Source: Deltaproteobacteria bacterium
GTDB taxonomy: Bacteria; Myxococcota_A; Polyangia; Polyangiales; Houyiibacteriaceae
Reading direction: 5' to 3'
Length of the DNA stretch: 7,342 bases
Assembly (NCBI GenBank): GCA_019309605.1
Contig: JAFDFW010000237.1
Span: forward strand, 1 to 7,342
Part shown: one piece after another, positions 4,733 to 7,342 of the stretch
Position numbering within the stretch: position 1 is the stretch's first letter
Layout: every line of letters starts with the position of its first letter
Position numbers and translations under genes: made by a program
The notes under the pieces: generated by a model
Database searches by the model: none
Told to the model about the DNA's origin: nothing
The model's input: the letters and a program-made list of their open reading frames with translations, nothing else

Positions 4733-7342
4733 CTAGATGTACCCGGCAGTCACTGAGCCGCTCTCCCGCACTTCCTCCGGGGTTCCAACGGCAACTATCT
4801 TGCCCCCCTCTGGCCCCGACCCCGGCCCCAAGTCGACGACGTAGTCGGCATTCCGGATCACATCGAGTTGGTGCTCAACCGCAATGACGGTGTGGCCGTC
4901 CTCTACCAGCTGATGGAAAATGGCGATCAGTTGCTCGACGTCGACGAAGTGTAGGCCACGGGTGGGCTCGTCGAAGATGTAGAGGGTGGGTTTGCGTGCG
5001 AGGTCGCGCGCAAGCTTGACGCGTTGGGCCTCACCGCTGCTCAGCGTCGTCGAGCGGCGGCCGAGGGCGAGGTAGCCGAGGCCAACGCGGCGCAGGGCGT
5101 CGAGGCGGGAGCGGATGGCAGGCACCGCCTCGAACAGCGAGCGGGCGTCTTCGGCTGGAAGCGCCAGCACCTCTGCGATGTTCAAGCCGCGATATCGGAT
5201 CTGAAGCGTCTCCTCGTTATATCGGCGGCCCGTGCACAGCTCGCATTCGACTTCGGCGTCGGGCAGGAGCTGCATGGCGATGCGCTGAACGCCCTCGCCT
5301 TTACATCCCTCGCATCGGCCGCCTTTGACGTTGAAACTAAAACGGCCCCCGCGATAACCGCGCGCGCGAGCCTCGGGCAGCCCCGCAAACAGCTCTCGCA
5401 ACGGCCCGAGCACCCCGAGATAGGTCGCGGGGTTCGAGCGCGGGCTCCGTCCAATCGGCGTCGCGTCGACGAACGACACGCGGGCGAGCCCCTCCCCGCC
5501 TTCGACCGAAACACCCGGAGGCACTTCAGCGCTCAGTCCGAGCTTGGACCGCACCGACGGCAGGAGCGCGTCGACGACGAGCGAGCTCTTTCCGCTGCCG
5601 CTCACCCCCGTCACGCAGCAAAGGGAGCGCAATGGGAACTCGGCGTGGACCTCTCGCAGGTTGTGAAGCTCTGAGACGCGAACGCCGAGCCAGCTTGCGG
5701 CTGCCCTGCGTTGCGCCGGTATTGCGACACTCCGGCGTCCCGATAGATACGCGCCCGTCAAGGACTCCACGTTCGCCGTGAACGCCTCCACGTTGCCTTC
5801 GGCGACCACATTGCCTCCATGCTCGCCAGCGCCCGGCCCCAACTCGATCAAGCGATCGGCGGCGCGCATCGTCTGCTCGTCGTGCTCGACGACGACCAAA
5901 GTGTTGCCGAGGTCGCGAAGCTCATCGAGAGTGGTCAGCAGCCGAGTGGCGTCGGCGGGATGCAGGCCTGCCGTGGGCTCGTCGAGCACGTAGAGAACGC
6001 CAGACAGACGCCCACCGAGCTGGGTCGCGAGGTGGACCCGTTGCGCTTCCCCCGCGGACATGGTCCTCGCGCTGCGGTCCAGGCTGAGGTACCCGAGACC
6101 CACCTGCTGGAGGAACGCCAGGCGATCCCGGATCGACTGAACCAGAGGTCGCACCGCCGCTTCGCGTTGCGGGGAAACTCGAACGCCGTCAAGCCAGTCC
6201 GTCAGGGCGCTCACATCGAGTGCACTCACCTCACTGACAGTCCGGCCGTCGATGCGAATCGATCGCGCATTCTCATTCAGGCGCGACCCGTTGCAGTCGG
6301 GACATGTCTCCATTCGTGCAAATTGCCCCAGCTCCTCGTCGAGGAACTCGAGCACGCTTTCTTCGTCTCCGCCCTCGGCGAGCTTGCGGCGCGCATAGTC
6401 TTGTGCGCGCCGCTCGAGGCCCGGCAAAATACCCTCAAAGCCCGCGCCACCCTGGAGCGCGATACGTCGTTGTTTCGGGGGAATCTTCTCGAAGGACGTG
6501 TCTAAGTCTACGCCGCCAGCACCGATTTTCTCCAGCATCGATCGATAGTACGCAAGGTTGGGCTTCCCCCAAGCCGCCACGGCGCCACGCCGTAACGAGA
6601 GGTTTGGATCCATGATCGCCAGCTCCTCGGTGAACCGGCGCGTTCGCCCGAGCCCGTCGCACATCCGACAAGCGCCAAGCGGTGTATTGAACGAAAACAA
6701 CTGCGGGCTGACCCTCGGAATCGAGGCGTGGCCTTCAAAGCACGTGTAGCCTTCCGAGAACCGATGCCGTGCGCCCTCCTGCTCGCGGAGCTCGACCACG
6801 CCCTCGCTCAGCTGGTAGGCGAGCTCCACCGCTTCGGCGAGGCGCGAGCCAATTCCCTCTCGAACAGACAATCGATCGATCACCACGTCGATCGACACCC
6901 CTGCAGGCAGCGTTCCGAGATCCTCGAGATCGACCGCCGCGTCGTCCACACGCAAGCGGACGAAGCCCTTGCCGCGCAAGTCGGCGACAAGTTCCTTGGG
7001 CTCGTCTGTGCCCGCACGCACGACCGGGGCAAGAACCGAAAATCGGGTTCCTTCCGGAAGACGCAATGCTTCTTGCACGACCTGCGCGACGGAGTGCGCC
7101 CTCAGCCGTTCGCCGCACACCGGACAATGCACTTCACCGGCCGTCGAAAAAAGCACCCTGATGTAGTCGTTGACCTCGGTCATCGTGCCCACGGTCGAAC
7201 GCGGATTGCGCGAAGGCGCGTGCTCTCGCACCGCGATCGCCGGACAAAGCCCTTCGATGACGTCGACGTCGGGACGCCTCAGCTTCGTAAGGACGCGACG
7301 CGCATGGCCGCTCAGCGATTCGACGTATCGCCGTTGGCCTTC
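4733..7342 (-). CDS. uvrA: UvrA-family excinuclease ABC subunit A (divergent), N-terminus outside window
   Basis: The frame is open to the window edge and 869 residues are visible (residue 1 at 7342). It begins EGQRRYVESLSGHARR, so about 45 residues with the first Walker A are missing. An internal GTG at 7231 is not the start, since family sequence continues above it. UvrA is the DNA-damage sensor of nucleotide excision repair, an ABC ATPase dimer that loads UvrB. Visible in order: SRNPRSTVGTMTE; a UvrB-binding region (about 70-190); a first zinc module (Cys201, Cys225, Cys228); an insertion-domain CPDC (347-350); signature MSAGE with LDEPTAGLH; H-loop His487; second Walker A GVSGSGKSS (Lys585); second zinc module Cys677/680/700/703; signature LSSGE; FDEPTRGLH; H-loop His824. 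Odd points are Q-loop Gln replaced by Glu40 and Ala627, altered signatures, and one first-zinc Cys replaced by Gly. No uvrB or uvrC is nearby. It may be a paralog rather than the housekeeping UvrA. Confidence 0.95.
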   Translation of the reverse strand, partial: EGQRRYVESLSGHARRVLTKLRRPDVDVIEGLCPAIAVREHAPSRNPRSTVGTMTEVNDYIRVLFSTAGEVHCPVCGERLRAHSVAQVVQEALRLPEGTRFSVLAPVVRAGTDEPKELVADLRGKGFVRLRVDDAAVDLEDLGTLPAGVSIDVVIDRLSVREGIGSRLAEAVELAYQLSEGVVELREQEGARHRFSEGYTCFEGHASIPRVSPQLFSFNTPLGACRMCDGLGRTRRFTEELAIMDPNLSLRRGAVAAWGKPNLAYYRSMLEKIGAGGVDLDTSFEKIPPKQRRIALQGGAGFEGILPGLERRAQDYARRKLAEGGDEESVLEFLDEELGQFARMETCPDCNGSRLNENARSIRIDGRTVSEVSALDVSALTDWLDGVRVSPQREAAVRPLVQSIRDRLAFLQQVGLGYLSLDRSARTMSAGEAQRVHLATQLGGRLSGVLYVLDEPTAGLHPADATRLLTTLDELRDLGNTLVVVEHDEQTMRAADRLIELGPGAGEHGGNVVAEGNVEAFTANVESLTGAYLSGRRSVAIPAQRRAAASWLGVRVSELHNLREVHAEFPLRSLCCVTGVSGSGKSSLVVDALLPSVRSKLGLSAEVPPGVSVEGGEGLARVSFVDATPIGRSPRSNPATYLGVLGPLRELFAGLPEARARGYRGGRFSFNVKGGRCEGCKGEGVQRIAMQLLPDAEVECELCTGRRYNEETLQIRYRGLNIAEVLALPAEDARSLFEAVPAIRSRLDALRRVGLGYLALGRRSTTLSSGEAQRVKLARDLARKPTLYIFDEPTRGLHFVDVEQLIAIFHQLVEDGHTVIAVEHQLDVIRNADYVVDLGPGSGPEGGKIVAVGTPEEVRESGSVTAGYI

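Noticed and set aside
5024..6505. Plus-strand open frames of 216 and 228 residues within the UvrA gene
   Set aside because: They lie antisense to strongly conserved UvrA motifs and their translations have no recognisable domain.
7229..7231. GTG as the true start of the UvrA gene
   Set aside because: The frame continues upstream to the window edge with canonical UvrA sequence (EGQRRYVESLS and RRPDVDVIEGL), so this GTG is internal.
1..7342. A hidden defence, mobile or biosynthetic system spanning the window
   Set aside because: No integrase, transposase, repeat array, toxin-antitoxin pair or biosynthetic enzyme set is visible, and gene orientations are mixed. The five genes look like ordinary chromosomal content.

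Overview
The window looks like chromosomal DNA from a GC-rich bacterium, most likely a deltaproteobacterium of the Myxococcota. The basis is family resemblance rather than a search: a myxobacterial-type outer-membrane beta-barrel protein, a HEAT-repeat protein beginning MGLFDVFKGG, and a cache/HAMP receptor ending in a MXAN_5187-like domain. No tRNA, rRNA, CRISPR array, insertion sequence or phage gene is visible.

Layout. (1) 2-786, plus strand: the 3' part of an outer-membrane beta-barrel gene, cut by the window edge and apparently frameshifted at an A-run at 677-680. (2) 832-1548, minus: HEAT-repeat protein, convergent with gene 1. (3) 1620-3074, minus: membrane receptor with a periplasmic sensor region, HAMP-like segment and an unusual C-terminal domain. 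It has a good ribosome binding site, a good sigma-70-type promoter and a hairpin in its leader. Genes 3 and 2 lie in tandem and could be co-transcribed. (4) 3318-4634, plus: a short, degenerate relative of ADP-forming acyl-CoA synthetases (ATP-grasp), divergent from gene 3. (5) 4733-7342, minus: a nearly complete UvrA-family ABC ATPase whose first ~45 residues lie beyond the window. Genes 4 and 5 converge on a 98-base spacer with two strong inverted repeats.

How the genes relate. No single pathway joins the five. Genes 2 and 3 may form a small two-gene unit. The UvrA protein belongs to nucleotide excision repair or is a paralog of that system, and no uvrB or uvrC is in view. I see no complete undescribed system. 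The most interesting signals are within proteins: the UvrA has altered Q-loop, ABC-signature and first zinc-module residues while keeping both Walker B and H-loop motifs, and the ATP-grasp protein has lost its expected nucleotide-binding lysine.
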